From assembly GCA_025363025.1 (NCBI GenBank), contig JANYEO010000035.1:1-33542 (forward strand): a stretch of 33,542 bases of DNA. Reading direction: 5' to 3'. Under the pieces are notes generated by a model that was not told where the DNA came from, made no database searches, and saw only the letters and a list, made by a program, of their open reading frames with translations. Origin of the DNA: Opitutia bacterium (lineage in GTDB: Bacteria > Verrucomicrobiota > Verrucomicrobiia > Opitutales > JANYEO01). A program made the translations under genes and the position numbers. Positions 1-8,585 of the stretch are shown piece after piece. How positions within the stretch are numbered: position 1 is the stretch's first letter; each line of letters opens with the position of its first letter.

Positions 1-1120
1 CACTTTGGACGGGCCCTTTGGCAATAGCGGCTTCTGCCCGCTTAAAGGCCATATAGGCCGTATTACTCTTCGGGGCCGTTGCTAAAAAAACCACCGCATG
101 TGCCAGATTAATCCCACACTCGGGGAGGCCTATCGCCTCGCAGGCCTGGAAGGTCGCCATGGCCAGTGGCAACCCCCGTGGGTCAGCCATCCCCACATCT
201 TCTGAGGCCAGTATCACTAAGCGGCGGGCAATAAAACGCGGGTCCTCCCCCCCGGCCAACATTTTGGCAAGCCAATACAAAGCCGCATCCGGGTCCCCCC
301 CGCGCATACTTTTAATAAAGGCTGAGGCCGTATCATAATGCTCATCCTCATTGCGGTCATAACGGATATGCCGCTCCAGCGCAAAGGCCTCCAACGCCTC
401 CTGGGATAACGGCGCCCCCAAGGGCAAACTTTGGACGACCACCTCCAGCGCATTCAAAGCTCGACGCAAGTCCCCCTCGCTAAAGCCTGCAATCGCCTCC
501 AAAACCCCCGGGGCAGCCTCACAGCGAAAGCCTCCAAGCCCCCTCTCCGTATCGACTAAAGCGGCCCCTAATACCTGGGTTATCGCCTCTACACTCAGTG
601 GCTCCAGGCGGAAGAGCTGGCTGCGGCTAAGTAGCGGCGCCGTTAGGTAGAAGCTCGGGTTATGGGTGGTCGCCCCAATTAAGCGGACATGCCCCGCCTC
701 AACATCCGGCAGCAACAGATCCTGCTGCGCCTTGTTAAAACGGTGGATTTCATCTATAAATAAAATGGGCCGCTCCTGCGGGTATTGGCGCGCAAGTCGG
801 AGGACGTCCCTCAACTCCGCCACATTCGACATCACCGCATTGAGGCGGATAAATCGACTTGCTGTCTGTGCTGCGATCACCTCAGCCAAAGTCGTCTTCC
901 CGGAGCCTGGGGGGCCATAAAAGAGCACACTGCCCAATTGATTGGCTTTAATTAAACGCGGCAGCAGGCAATACGGCCCCACCAAATGGGCTTGCCCCAC
1001 TACCTCCGCTAGCGTACGAGGGCGCATACGGGTACTCAGCGGCCGATAAGCTCCCCCTTCAGCCTGAGGCACCGCCGGGGTTGCAAAAAAATCCGACTGG
1101 TTATCCTGTGAGCCTGGCAT
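1..1120 (-). CDS. rarA: Replication-associated recombination protein A (RarA/MgsA), AAA+ ATPase, partial
   Basis: The start ATG is at 1120 and the frame is still open at the window edge, so the C-terminus (roughly the last 70-80 residues) is missing. About 373 residues are visible. They include a Walker A motif GPPGSGKTT, a Walker B motif LFIDEIHRFNKAQQD, a sensor-1 region with GATTHNP, and the RarA-type helical part with the FIKSMRGGDPDAALYWLAKM signature. Family knowledge: RarA (MgsA, Mgs1/WRNIP1 family) is a clamp-loader-like ATPase that acts at stalled replication forks. It is the first of a run of minus-strand genes and lies 65 bp downstream of the Ppx-like gene. No frameshift is seen. 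Confidence 0.93.
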   Translation of the reverse strand, partial: MPGSQDNQSDFFATPAVPQAEGGAYRPLSTRMRPRTLAEVVGQAHLVGPYCLLPRLIKANQLGSVLFYGPPGSGKTTLAEVIAAQTASRFIRLNAVMSNVAELRDVLRLARQYPQERPILFIDEIHRFNKAQQDLLLPDVEAGHVRLIGATTHNPSFYLTAPLLSRSQLFRLEPLSVEAITQVLGAALVDTERGLGGFRCEAAPGVLEAIAGFSEGDLRRALNALEVVVQSLPLGAPLSQEALEAFALERHIRYDRNEDEHYDTASAFIKSMRGGDPDAALYWLAKMLAGGEDPRFIARRLVILASEDVGMADPRGLPLAMATFQACEAIGLPECGINLAHAVVFLATAPKSNTAYMAFKRAEAAIAKGPVQS

Positions 1121-1184
1121 GACAAGATTCCTCAACAAAAACTAGCCCGTGGCAAACGAATTCCCCAAATGCTCAGCAAACTGC

Positions 1185-2468
1185 CTACAAATTCCCTACT
1201 TGCCAAATTTCCGCAAGCAACCCCTCGCGGTTATCAATCGCAATCGGGATCACATTATCAATAACCACAGCCTCCATCGCGGCTAATAATAGAGTTAAGC
1301 CCAATAATAAATGATCCTTCTTATTCAGTAAAACTTGGGGCAAGCGCAGGGCCAAAACCTGTTTTTCTGGCATCTCCACTAGCTTCAAAATCGTACGCCG
1401 GAGCTGGTCTTGCGTATAACGAGGCGTCTGGATCCCTAAAATCGCCTGCACATAATGGTGCGCAAATAAATGGTGAATGAGCCCCACCCCGTACACCTTG
1501 CGCTGGGCTACAAAGTTGCGCAAGCGCCCCAACTCATCCCCCTCAAACCCTTTACGCGCCAAGGCCGGATACCCAGCGGCAAAGAGTGCATGCGCACACG
1601 CATAAGCTTTTTCAAAAATAGGCATCGTATCAATGGGTTGTCCTGCATCTTCCGCCTGCCACATTTCTATAAAATGAAAAAGCCCGCCATCACTGCCCAA
1701 AACACTCAGGCCCGTCGCTTCTTGGGCCGTCCACTGCATGCTCTTGCCCCCAATATCCCACGCCAACGCTTTATCTAAGGCCAACTGAGGGTGTCTATAA
1801 ACTAACCCCCGCAAAGCCAAAGCCCCCTCCTCCCTTTGAGACAATATGCGAACCGGCACCCCCCACGCATCAACGGCTACCCGTAACCGCTCCCCCAAGG
1901 GAGAGGCCCGCAGCCCAGCCGTCGCAATCGCCCGGTGCTGCAAATCATTCCCCGGGAAAAAAGCCTCAACCCCCCACTTAATAGCCACCCAGGCCGCCAG
2001 CCGCCCCGGCAAATCCCCCTCCTCATAATGGGATGGCAGCGGGATCGTCGCCCGAAAGTGCTCAAGCGCCCCTTTTTCAGGATCTGCCGGGTCTATATCT
2101 GCTACAAGCAGGCGCACACTGCTAGACCCCCAATCATACACCACATAGCGTTGCACGGGTGCCTCCGGAGGCAAGCACTGGGGTATACGCGCGCACTGCA
2201 GGTTCTTAAACTCTACCGGCAAAATGGCATCCAACGTGGTATTTTGGATCCCCGCAAACCAATCCGCCAAAGCATCGCCCCCCTCAGGGTGCATTAAGCA
2301 AACCGCATCTAGATTCAGTCTTTCATTCTCAAAAAACGCTCCCTCCTCCCAAAAAAGAGGCCTAATCGAGGCTTGTACCCCTATGCTTAAATTTAGCCCG
2401 CAAATAAAAATAACTCCCCAAGCTACCCATCGCCCCCACCCCCCTAATTGCAAAAATAAATACCTCAT
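1185..2468 (-). CDS. Membrane-anchored Ppx/GppA-like phosphatase family protein
   Basis: I start at the ATG at 2468 because translation from there begins with a basic residue and a hydrophobic stretch (about residues 12-32) that looks like a signal peptide or anchor; the frame stays open upstream to an ATG at 2555. About 427 aa. The ASKHA-type phosphate-binding segment is at residues 108-124 (YVVYDWGSSSVRLLVAD), the SQREEGALALRG segment at 210-221 carries the Glu pair expected near the Ppx/GppA catalytic Glu, and AWDIGGKSMQW at 236-246 is the second phosphate loop. The family hydrolyses polyphosphate or pppGpp, normally in the cytoplasm. The roughly 100-residue N-terminal extension with an export signal is unusual. 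GGKS replaces the usual GGGS, so activity is not certain. Confidence 0.72.
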   Translation of the reverse strand: MRYLFLQLGGWGRWVAWGVIFICGLNLSIGVQASIRPLFWEEGAFFENERLNLDAVCLMHPEGGDALADWFAGIQNTTLDAILPVEFKNLQCARIPQCLPPEAPVQRYVVYDWGSSSVRLLVADIDPADPEKGALEHFRATIPLPSHYEEGDLPGRLAAWVAIKWGVEAFFPGNDLQHRAIATAGLRASPLGERLRVAVDAWGVPVRILSQREEGALALRGLVYRHPQLALDKALAWDIGGKSMQWTAQEATGLSVLGSDGGLFHFIEMWQAEDAGQPIDTMPIFEKAYACAHALFAAGYPALARKGFEGDELGRLRNFVAQRKVYGVGLIHHLFAHHYVQAILGIQTPRYTQDQLRRTILKLVEMPEKQVLALRLPQVLLNKKDHLLLGLTLLLAAMEAVVIDNVIPIAIDNREGLLAEIWQVGNL

Positions 2469-2530
2469 AAGGTCCACTAACAAAACAAATTTCGACAAAA
2501 GGGCGATGCCAAAAGGATGCAGTATAATGC

Positions 2531-2573
2531 AAAAACAACGCAGGCGGGCTCCCAATAAAGGAAACCCGCCTGC
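2531..2573 (-). terminator. Rho-independent terminator after the outer-membrane protein gene
   Basis: Read on the minus strand, a 9-bp stem GCAGGCGGG / CCCGCCTGC (2573-2565 and 2548-2540) with a 16-nt loop is followed by a T-rich run (GTTGTTTTT) ending near 2531. It lies 66 bp past the stop of the OMP gene and before the Ppx-like gene, so the two are probably separate transcripts. Confidence 0.75.
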
Positions 2574-2638
2574 TGAAAAGCCCTAGAGCTTTTTTAGACA
2601 AAGCTTGAGCATTGCCGAAGCAACGCTAAACCCTGGCC

Positions 2639-3406
2639 TTAGAAGCGCCAGTTGAAGCCCATGTCCACCACGAGGGAGGTTGCTTCAGCATCTAGCTTGT
2701 TACGTACATCACCAAACTTGAACTCTTCGGTGAAGAAGGCACGAAGCCCTACTAACGCCGAGAAGTTATCGGTAATGGCATAGCCCATTTGGCCGAAGAT
2801 CTGGGCTGCGAATTCCGTGTGGCTGTCATGATCAGAGTATGAACCCGTAACCGTTTTTCCGCCCGTTTTTGAAGTTTCTGAATAACATATGTCCGTTTTA
2901 GTACGGGCAAAGTTAATACCGATACCGACACCTAGGTTGAAGAGCACGCGCTTCATCCAGTCATGGTCACAGCAGCCAAAGTCGGCCAAGCAACCATGGT
3001 AGCGGTAGTTTAACATAAGCGGCCATTGCTCCAACTTTGCATTAAGCTGATTGGTCGTCAGAATAGGATTACCCTTCGTATACCCCAATGCCTTGTTCTT
3101 AAAACTACCATTCAAACACTGATCGGCTTCACTACCGAAGTAGTTCAACTCAAGCTCAACGGCATGGTTCTTGTGGAAGAAGTAGCCTACATGCCCCGTT
3201 CCGCCCCAACCATTGAATTTATGGTTCGAAGAATAAACAGGTCCGCCTCCGACGTAGAAGCGGTGCATGGACATATCCCAATTACAGGGCATCATGCAGT
3301 TAGTAGAGCAAGATTGACTGCTAGCAGCCGCTTCAGCAGCTACAACAGCAGAAGCACCTAAACCGAGGAGGCTAGAGGCAACAATTAAGGAACGAAATAA
3401 TTTCAT
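2639..3406 (-). CDS. Outer-membrane beta-barrel protein
   Basis: 255 aa. Residues 1-24 form a classical signal peptide (K/R near the N-terminus, hydrophobic core, AVVAA before the mature part). The mature chain has alternating hydrophobic/polar stretches rich in Gly and aromatics (MHRFYVGGGPVYSS, GHVGYFFHKNHAVELELNYFG) and ends in VVDMGFNWRF with a C-terminal Phe, the usual BAM recognition signal. This fits an 8-stranded OmpA/Opa-like barrel. A Cys cluster directly after the signal peptide (about residues 33, 37 and 41) and a C-C-x-x-D segment in the middle are unusual for such barrels and suggest disulfides, as in chlamydial envelope proteins. The start has no Shine-Dalgarno sequence. A terminator follows at 2531-2573. 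Confidence 0.8.
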   Translation of the reverse strand: MKLFRSLIVASSLLGLGASAVVAAEAAASSQSCSTNCMMPCNWDMSMHRFYVGGGPVYSSNHKFNGWGGTGHVGYFFHKNHAVELELNYFGSEADQCLNGSFKNKALGYTKGNPILTTNQLNAKLEQWPLMLNYRYHGCLADFGCCDHDWMKRVLFNLGVGIGINFARTKTDICYSETSKTGGKTVTGSYSDHDSHTEFAAQIFGQMGYAITDNFSALVGLRAFFTEEFKFGDVRNKLDAEATSLVVDMGFNWRF

Positions 3407-3462
3407 AGTAATAGGGTACTAGAGGTTAATTTTATAGATAATAGTATAACAAATAATCAGTT

Positions 3463-4434
3463 TTACTCGTCGTCACTGATTTCGAGGTAGTCGCAAGCAA
3501 TTTTACCACTGTTGCAATCTCTGGCATAAGTAGCCCAAGTTTGGTGAGCAGCTGCGTTTAACATGTCAGTGTTAGCATTAGAGTTGTAGTCAATCGCGCT
3601 GCCGGTACCAGGCGTTACCGCTGATTGGATATCAGCTAAACCAAAACCCTTGAGCGTGACTTGAGCAGGAGTAGCACCTAAGGCTATGCTTGAAGCTGAA
3701 GTTGCACTAGTAGCCGTACATGTAATAGCCGTACCTGTCGTAACAGCCGCACCCACTGCTGCAGGCGCACCCACGGCATCAGTAAAGACTTCTACGATTT
3801 GGTAGCTACCATCTGCACAGGCCATAAAACGGCCATGTACAAAGAGCGGGCATTGAAGCGAAACAATCTCATTACCGGCACCCACTAACCCAACTGGAAC
3901 ATTTCCAGTAGGAACAGTGACACCAAAGAAATTTGCCCCCGCATTGGTTGTTGAATTCCAAAAAGGTAACCCGAAAGGTGTATCTTGAAGAGTCCCAACA
4001 GTAAGCGCAGGGAACGCCACAGTTTGTGATTTAATGGGCATCGAGACAACATCGGCAAAGGCCAACGTGCAAGTGCTGCTAGCTGCGACCGTGTTATCAG
4101 CTAATTTGAGAGATGCTGAAAATTTCAACTCAGCTTTATCTGTTTGAAGGCAATTTAGCAAATGATTGCCAGCAGCTTCCTCTGTCACGCAATGCTGACT
4201 TACGCCACCTGTCTTAAAGATATGATTTAAGCTCAGTGTCGGCACGCCTTCTATTGTAAATGCAAGCGTATCGGTGGCAGTAGTAATCAAAATAGGGGCT
4301 GCAAACACACAATTAACCACTGGCAACACAGCACCGTTATGGTTAAGCGTAAAATCTGACTCGTAGATTGCGTCGCAAGCAGCTAAAAGGCTACGGTTTT
4401 CGAGAGACTCATGGTTGAGTTTCATTTGTTTCAT
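3463..4434 (-). CDS. Unknown protein with an N-terminal LExRxLLA motif
   Basis: 323 aa, no recognised catalytic domain. Residues 8-18 read HESLENRSLLA, which matches the LExRxLLA/LEPR-xLL type N-terminal motif of many large Planctomycetes and related surface proteins. I infer an export or sorting role from that. The rest is rich in Ala, Thr, Val, Ser and Gly, with regularly spaced Cys, as in beta-sandwich extracellular proteins, and ends in an acidic tail (EISDDE). There is no normal signal peptide. An alternative start is M4. It lies 56 bp upstream of the OMP gene on the same strand and may be co-transcribed with it. The function is unknown. Confidence 0.72.
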   Translation of the reverse strand: MKQMKLNHESLENRSLLAACDAIYESDFTLNHNGAVLPVVNCVFAAPILITTATDTLAFTIEGVPTLSLNHIFKTGGVSQHCVTEEAAGNHLLNCLQTDKAELKFSASLKLADNTVAASSTCTLAFADVVSMPIKSQTVAFPALTVGTLQDTPFGLPFWNSTTNAGANFFGVTVPTGNVPVGLVGAGNEIVSLQCPLFVHGRFMACADGSYQIVEVFTDAVGAPAAVGAAVTTGTAITCTATSATSASSIALGATPAQVTLKGFGLADIQSAVTPGTGSAIDYNSNANTDMLNAAAHQTWATYARDCNSGKIACDYLEISDDE

Positions 4435-4734
4435 TATGGATAGAATGAGGTTGGGTTTCGTTTTTTGAGGTTAAGCTTAGTTTTGAGGCCAAGCTTTTAC
4501 TGAGGGGTTATGAGTTAGCAGGGTGCCATCTAACAATCCTTAAGCAATGACGCAGAGTGTGAAGGCTTTCTTTAAAAAAGCAAATCCAAGTATAATGTAT
4601 CTTTAAATATAACGTTTTCTTCACCCCATAATACCACTCTTGAATACCTAAAAATACATACCAAAACCTCCTAGACCAACCCCTTACAAATCCTCTGCTC
4701 TAATAAACAACTAAAAAAATCGCACGCTTACAGT

Positions 4735-4859
4735 GAGACCGATTGCATAATGCCTTTCTTTTGAGTTTTTGGTCGGTTGTCGTTCCTCGAGTACCGCATG
4801 TACACTCGTCGCTTCGCCCTACAAATTCCTCAAAATCAAAACATGCTGCAATCGGTCTC
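4735..4859. repeat. Palindromic element, family A (copy 1)
   Basis: 125 bp with perfect 13-bp terminal inverted repeats: GAGACCGATTGCA at 4735-4747 and its complement at 4847-4859. The complementarity continues with interruptions towards the centre (AATGCC..TTTTGAG against CTCAAAATC..GCAT). It sits alone in the large gap between the LExRxLLA gene and transketolase. The subterminal CAAAATCAAA and AATTCCTCAAAAT motifs recur in the other family A copies at 24428 and 26660. No coding capacity and no clear target-site duplication are seen. Confidence 0.8.
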
Positions 4860-4882
4860 TTCATGATCTCGAAAGTTCAAAA

Positions 4883-4957
4883 ATTGAAATATTTTTCAAC
4901 TCAGACTGCGTTAGCAGTCCGGACTCGCGCAGCGTGAGGCCCTGCCTCACGCTGCGC
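4883..4957. other. Cluster of three hairpins in the 4435-5204 gap
   Basis: Three perfect inverted repeats lie close together: TTGAAA/TTTCAA at 4883-4898, GACTGC/GCAGTC at 4904-4919, and a very strong 14-bp stem GCGCAGCGTGAGGC with a 3-nt loop at 4927-4957. No T-run follows on either strand, so simple intrinsic termination is unlikely. The rest of the gap 4435-4734 shows only AT-rich DNA with short direct repeats around AAGCTT and no ORF I would support. Confidence 0.55.
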
Positions 4958-5107
4958 CTTATACCAAAAAACAGCGATTTCCTTCCTGGAGCATCTCTCA
5001 TTGTTCCCCTGATGTTTTCTCTTCACCCTTGAATAGGCCCCCTCTCCAACAACTCGGTTGATTCGTTAAAATAATCCGCATTTTTGGAAAAAATTATAAG
5101 GAAAAAA

Positions 5108-5204
5108 GCATTTCCATCGAGTGGAAGCGCGCGGAGCGTACGTTTTAGTACGTGAGCACGGTGATACTCGAAGGAATTCAAAAGCATGCATTCTCTCATC
5201 GGTC
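5108..5204. repeat. Palindromic element, family B (copy 1), abutting the transketolase stop codon
   Basis: The core GCGCGCGGAGCGTACG..TAGTACGTGAGCACGGTGA is the family B signature. An inner stem is formed by ATTTCCATCGAGT and ACTCGAAGGAAT. The right terminus (GACCGATGAGAGAATGC read on the minus strand) begins immediately after the transketolase stop at 5205-5207. The left outer arm is degenerate or truncated, so the left border is approximate. Confidence 0.68.
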
Positions 5205-7256
5205 TTAAGTGCCACACGCCGCATCGACCAGCGCCACCGTATCATCCAAATCACACGCCCCATTTTCCGTACACACCCCCTGGGCTACTTTAATAAAATG
5301 CTCCGCCGTCATCCCTAGCTCCCGCAGGACGGTGTCACCTGGGGCACTCATGCCAAAGCGGTCAATCCCAATCACACGGCCACTATCCCCCACATAGCGG
5401 TGCCACAAGGCCGTCACCCCCGCCTCCATGGCTATCCGGGCCCGGCAACTAGGCGGCAATACCTCGTCTCGGTAAGCCTGAGGCTGCCGGTCAAATCGCT
5501 CAAAACACGGCAAGGAGACAACCCGCGTCCCCGCTCCTAGTGTCTCAGCCGCGGTAAAGGCATGCTGCAGCTCACTCCCTGTCGCCATCAAAATACGCTC
5601 TAGGGGGGCCGTCTCTTTTTTCGCAATATAGCCGCCTTTTAATACCCCCTGCCGCCGCGTTTCTACCGGTACACTATCTAAAAGAGGCAAATCTTGCCGG
5701 GAAAGACTAAGCGCCGTCGGCCCATCCTTGCGCTGCAAAGCCGCCACATAGGCTCCAGCCGTCTCCTCCGCATCCGCAGGCCGTATCACATCTAAATTCG
5801 GGATAAGGCGCAAAGACGACACCGTCTCCACCGGCTCATGCGTGGGCCCATCTTCCCCAACCGCTACAGAGTCATGTGTCCAAATATAAAATACCGGTAA
5901 CTTCGCCAAAGCCGCCAACCGTACCGACGGCCTCATATAGTCGGAAAAGGTAAGAAAAGTCGCCCCGGAAACGCGAAAGAAGCCGTCATACGCAATCCCG
6001 TTCATCGTAGCCCCCATCGCATGCTCACGGATACCCCAGTGGATGTTCCGCCCTAGGGGGTTCTCCCGGTCAAAGTCTCCTACCCCTGCGATCAAATTCT
6101 TGGTAGAGCCATGCAGGTCCGCACTGCCACTTAAAACGAGCGGCATCGCCTCGGCAATTTTCTGGAGCACTTCCCCCCCGGCAGAGCGGGTCGCCACCTT
6201 CTTGCCCGCTGGGAAGGCCGGTATCTTGGCAGATAAATCCGCCGGCGTCATATGCGCCAAAGCCCCTTCTAGTAATTGCGCTTTCTCCGCATTAGCCGCC
6301 TTCCACGCCGTATAAGTGGCAAGCCACGTATTATAAGCCGCTACCTGCTTGGCCTTATGCTCAGCAAAATAACCCCGCACCTCGGGGGATACATAAAAAA
6401 GCTCCTCCGGTAGCCCCAATGCCTTCCGGGCCGCGGAGACAAACTTTACGCCGCCCTCCCCATGGGCCTTGCACGTCCCCGCTACCTCAGGTATACCCCG
6501 GCCAATCTGCGTACGCGCTACAATAAACTTAGGCCGCCCATTTTTAGCCGCCTTTGCCCGTTCAAACACTGCAAAAAAAGCCTCCATATCATGTCCATCC
6601 ACCGTCTCTACATCAAAGCCATAAGCTTTAAAACGCAGGGCCGTATCCTCGCTTTGGCTTTTACTAGCCGCCGCATCCAGCGTCACATCATTGGAGTCAT
6701 AAATTAAAATAAAATTATCCAGCCCCATATGCCCAGCAAAAGAAGCGGACTCGGCCGCTACCCCCTCTTGCAAACATCCATCTCCGGCAAGGGCTACCAC
6801 ATGGTAATCAAGCAGCGTATGCTCAGCCGTGTTAAAACGCGCCATGGCCATCTTGCCAGACATCGCCATCCCCACTGCATTCCCCACCCCTTGGCCCAAA
6901 GGCCCAGTCGTACACTCTACCCCATCGGTCTCTCCAAATTCCGGATGCCCGGGGGTAATGCTGTGCAATTGGCGGAATTGTTTTAACTGCTCCAGCGGCA
7001 AGTTATACCCTGCCAAATGTAGCCAGCTATAAAGGAACATGCTGCCATGCCCAGCGGAAAGGACAAACCGGTCCCGGTTTATCCAACGGGGCACCTCCGG
7101 GTTAAAGCGCAAAGCCTGGCCAAATAATACCGCCCCCACATCCGCTGCCCCAAGCGGCAAGCCCAAATGGCCCGAAGCCGCTTTTGTTACCGCATCCATC
7201 GCCAAGCCCCGCGCATCACGGGCCGAAAGTTTTAATAGGGGAAGATTAAAGTCCAT
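5205..7256 (-). CDS. tkt: Transketolase
   Basis: 683 aa, the usual full length. It carries the N-terminal thiamine-diphosphate domain (SGHLGLPLGAAD, GPLGQGVGNAVG, then the GDG-type cofactor motif GDGCLQEG and the IYDSND segment), the central pyrimidine-binding domain (GIREHAMGATMNGIAYDG, FLTFSDYMRPSVRLAAL, THDSVAVGEDGPTHEPVE) and the C-terminal domain (RDEVLPPSCRARIAMEAG). It transfers two-carbon units between sugar phosphates in the non-oxidative pentose phosphate pathway. The start at 7256 has no Shine-Dalgarno sequence. The stop is immediately followed by a family B palindrome. No defect is visible. Confidence 0.97.
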   Translation of the reverse strand: MDFNLPLLKLSARDARGLAMDAVTKAASGHLGLPLGAADVGAVLFGQALRFNPEVPRWINRDRFVLSAGHGSMFLYSWLHLAGYNLPLEQLKQFRQLHSITPGHPEFGETDGVECTTGPLGQGVGNAVGMAMSGKMAMARFNTAEHTLLDYHVVALAGDGCLQEGVAAESASFAGHMGLDNFILIYDSNDVTLDAAASKSQSEDTALRFKAYGFDVETVDGHDMEAFFAVFERAKAAKNGRPKFIVARTQIGRGIPEVAGTCKAHGEGGVKFVSAARKALGLPEELFYVSPEVRGYFAEHKAKQVAAYNTWLATYTAWKAANAEKAQLLEGALAHMTPADLSAKIPAFPAGKKVATRSAGGEVLQKIAEAMPLVLSGSADLHGSTKNLIAGVGDFDRENPLGRNIHWGIREHAMGATMNGIAYDGFFRVSGATFLTFSDYMRPSVRLAALAKLPVFYIWTHDSVAVGEDGPTHEPVETVSSLRLIPNLDVIRPADAEETAGAYVAALQRKDGPTALSLSRQDLPLLDSVPVETRRQGVLKGGYIAKKETAPLERILMATGSELQHAFTAAETLGAGTRVVSLPCFERFDRQPQAYRDEVLPPSCRARIAMEAGVTALWHRYVGDSGRVIGIDRFGMSAPGDTVLRELGMTAEHFIKVAQGVCTENGACDLDDTVALVDAACGT

Positions 7257-7479
7257 AGGTAAGCAGAAACCTAAACGATAAAATCCTAAAGATCAACCCT
7301 CACCTTTTACCTTATCTAATTTCACAAAAGCGCAAAAAGAACTATGTGGAACTATTTAAAAACCCGAAAACATGCATTATCTAGAAGCCGCGCACTCAGG
7401 TTGCATTGACTCGTCTAAACTCGAATGCTCAGGCCCACCTGTAAGGCTAACCCGCTCCACAATCTCAGAGGCTGCAACT

Positions 7480-8511
7480 TTATTTTAACTCATCAAGATC
7501 CTGAATGATCTCCTGCATCCTCACATGTACGGCTAAAGGGCTCGTATTAACATTATACCACCAGTGAAGAAGAGGCCCGTCATAGGCTACGTGGCTCAAA
7601 GGGTACCGCTCACAATGTACGGCTAATAACTCCGCTATTTTCATAACGCGCTCTCGAGACATTTGCTTAGTAACAGCCAAAGCCGCCTCTGTAAAAGCGC
7701 CTGTATGCATATCAAAATACCGATTTTCATCAGCCATAAAAATCGTCACATCCTCATAGGCTAAAGCCTCTAATGCATCTTCATCCACCTCCTGCTCATA
7801 ATCTCGCCACTTCTCCTGCTCCTGCATATCTGTGTCATCATCACTTATCCTATTATTATCCGCATAATTCTCTATAATATTAACCTGACTTCCCACTGGC
7901 TGCACTGGCTGAAGATGCAAAGTTGTATTCAATAATATATCATTAAGCGCCTCCTGAATACTCTTACCGAAAACAATACCACTACTCTGCTGCGAACAAG
8001 CCTCCTCGCAAACATCAAAATTCAACTGCTTAGACGATTTCCCCATTCGTTGATTCTCAATATTTACTCTTAGCCCTCTGCCGGGTTGCCGCTTCTTACT
8101 GAGTTGCTCCGCGTCAGGAAAGACTTTCAATACTTCCACTCGTCCCGCCTCATTCACCATGGCACCCACTCGCTCATCTACTATTAATTCAGGCACCTGT
8201 GAGCGCAATATACCCCTCTCACCAAATATACCGATTAATTCATTAATAAAATGCTGACCCATACCCGCATTACCAGCAAAATCTATCACATAGTCTAATA
8301 ACGCTGAACGGTCTTCTTCTGAAAGGTTTCTGTAATAACCCTTCAAATAACTTTCAATGACTGTGCCGAGGTGATTGTTTGAAAATTTAAATCGATCAAT
8401 ACGCCGCCAACAAACACGGGCCTCATCTGACATATTTGCGTGAGGAACGGCCCAAGCCCTCATAGGCATTGCCATCATCACCCCTATAAAAAATAACAAA
8501 CGTATATTCAT
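7480..8511 (-). CDS. Secreted protein of unknown function
   Basis: The frame is open from 8646, which would overlap the end of prfB. I choose the ATG at 8511 because it starts directly with a signal peptide (MNIRLLFFIGVMMAMPMRAWA, cleavage after AWA). About 343 aa. The mature part is mostly polar and predicted helical, with an acidic linker in the middle (DDDTDMQEQEKWRDYEQEVDED) and a C-terminal helical region containing HWWYNVN. Cys pairs near CWRR and CEEACS may form disulfides. It is 74 bp downstream of prfB and may be read through from it. I do not recognise the family. The architecture resembles the secreted UIM protein upstream of prfB, but no clear UIM is seen here. Confidence 0.6.
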   Translation of the reverse strand: MNIRLLFFIGVMMAMPMRAWAVPHANMSDEARVCWRRIDRFKFSNNHLGTVIESYLKGYYRNLSEEDRSALLDYVIDFAGNAGMGQHFINELIGIFGERGILRSQVPELIVDERVGAMVNEAGRVEVLKVFPDAEQLSKKRQPGRGLRVNIENQRMGKSSKQLNFDVCEEACSQQSSGIVFGKSIQEALNDILLNTTLHLQPVQPVGSQVNIIENYADNNRISDDDTDMQEQEKWRDYEQEVDEDALEALAYEDVTIFMADENRYFDMHTGAFTEAALAVTKQMSRERVMKIAELLAVHCERYPLSHVAYDGPLLHWWYNVNTSPLAVHVRMQEIIQDLDELK

Positions 8512-8585
8512 GTTATGAAAAACAAAGAAGAAGCAGCTTTTTTTAAAAATTGCGACGTCAATGCTATACATTTTAATTATTTCAT

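Noticed and set aside
2362..2601. 79-codon minus-strand ORF with a hydrophobic segment
   Set aside because: It overlaps the terminator and the N-terminus of the Ppx-like protein in another frame.
5023..5263. Short ORFs around the transketolase 3' end
   Set aside because: They overlap the family B element and the transketolase gene, without start signals or family likeness.
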